Shown piece after piece: positions 13,682 to 13,848 of a stretch of DNA of 13,848 bases. The translations under genes were made by a program, and so were the position numbers. Position 1 is the first letter of the stretch. The number at the start of each line of letters is the position of its first letter. The notes beneath the pieces were generated by a model, which worked only from the letters and a program-made list of their open reading frames with translations, searched no databases and was not told the origin of the DNA. The DNA is from JL08 sp965363755. Lineage in GTDB: Bacteria > Pseudomonadota > Alphaproteobacteria > Rhodobacterales > Rhodobacteraceae. The stretch covers positions 1 to 13,848 of the forward strand of contig CBDTVL010000086.1 in the NCBI GenBank assembly GCA_965363755.1, written 5' to 3'.

Positions 13682-13848
13682 AAGCGGTGACGCAGATGCT
13701 CCCGTTTGGGCTTGATTTTACCCTACTCATGTCGACGTCTGGATATGGGGCGGTATTGTCAGAGAAAATTGGGTGGGACGGTCAGTGCGGGCCCTTAGAG
13801 TCCGGTCATGACGAAACGCAGCCCATTTTGATTCTTCAAAACCGATCC
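13682..13848. other. Window end without a supported gene
   Basis: I see no recognisable gene here. On the plus strand a frame is open from ATG 13696 to the edge (51 codons, starting MLPFGLDFTLLMS) with a poor ribosome binding site. On the minus strand 17 codons are open from the edge to TAA at 13795-13797 (ending GLRFVMTGL). Either could be the edge of a neighbouring gene; neither matches a family I know. Confidence 0.3.

Noticed and set aside
13795..13848. Possible C-terminus of a minus-strand gene at the right edge
   Set aside because: Only 17 codons are open, which is likely by chance, and the peptide is not recognisable.

Overview
The window looks like chromosomal DNA of an alphaproteobacterium, most likely a Rhodobacterales/roseobacter-type organism. 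This is inferred from the aerobic glycerol-3-phosphate dehydrogenase clustered with a GlpSTPQUV-type ABC importer, the cyclase-TPR regulator, and moderate GC with alphaproteobacterial-looking proteins. No rRNA, tRNA, CRISPR array or intact insertion sequence was seen.

Left part (1-4450) is accessory in character. A thermolysin-like HExxH metallopeptidase (178-1428) is followed on the same strand by a 171-residue protein ending in seven VSGAR pentapeptides (1511-2026). I know no characterised equivalent of this pair; it is the best candidate here for an undescribed system. Convergent to it, on the minus strand, lies a small operon: a RimJ/RimL-like GNAT acetyltransferase whose 3' end overlaps the start of a class III nucleotide cyclase fused to a TolB/FlgO-like domain and TPR repeats.

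Middle (4448-4934) is a mobile-DNA scar: the N-terminal part of an IS6-type transposase (minus) abuts the C-terminal part of an IS3-type transposase (plus). The apparent right end of the IS3 element touches the 3' end of glpR, and the glpR stop codon seems to lie inside that end.

Right part (4932-13672) is a glycerol uptake and catabolism locus. glpR (minus) and glpD (plus) are divergent across a 319 bp control region holding matched TTCGTTTGTGC-like half-sites inside both predicted promoters. The plus-strand operon glpD-glpS-glpT-glpP-glpQ-glpU-glpV is tightly packed, with 1-4 bp overlaps at three junctions, a hairpin before glpV and a strong terminator after it. GlpV would bind glycerol in the periplasm, GlpP/GlpQ form the channel, GlpS/GlpT hydrolyse ATP, and GlpD oxidises glycerol 3-phosphate to dihydroxyacetone phosphate. 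Glycerol kinase is not in the window. GlpS and GlpT have complementary defects in their ATPase motifs, which predicts one complete and one degenerate ATP site.

The last 170 bases hold no gene I can support. All functions are inferred from reading the sequence and from memory of the families; no search was run.
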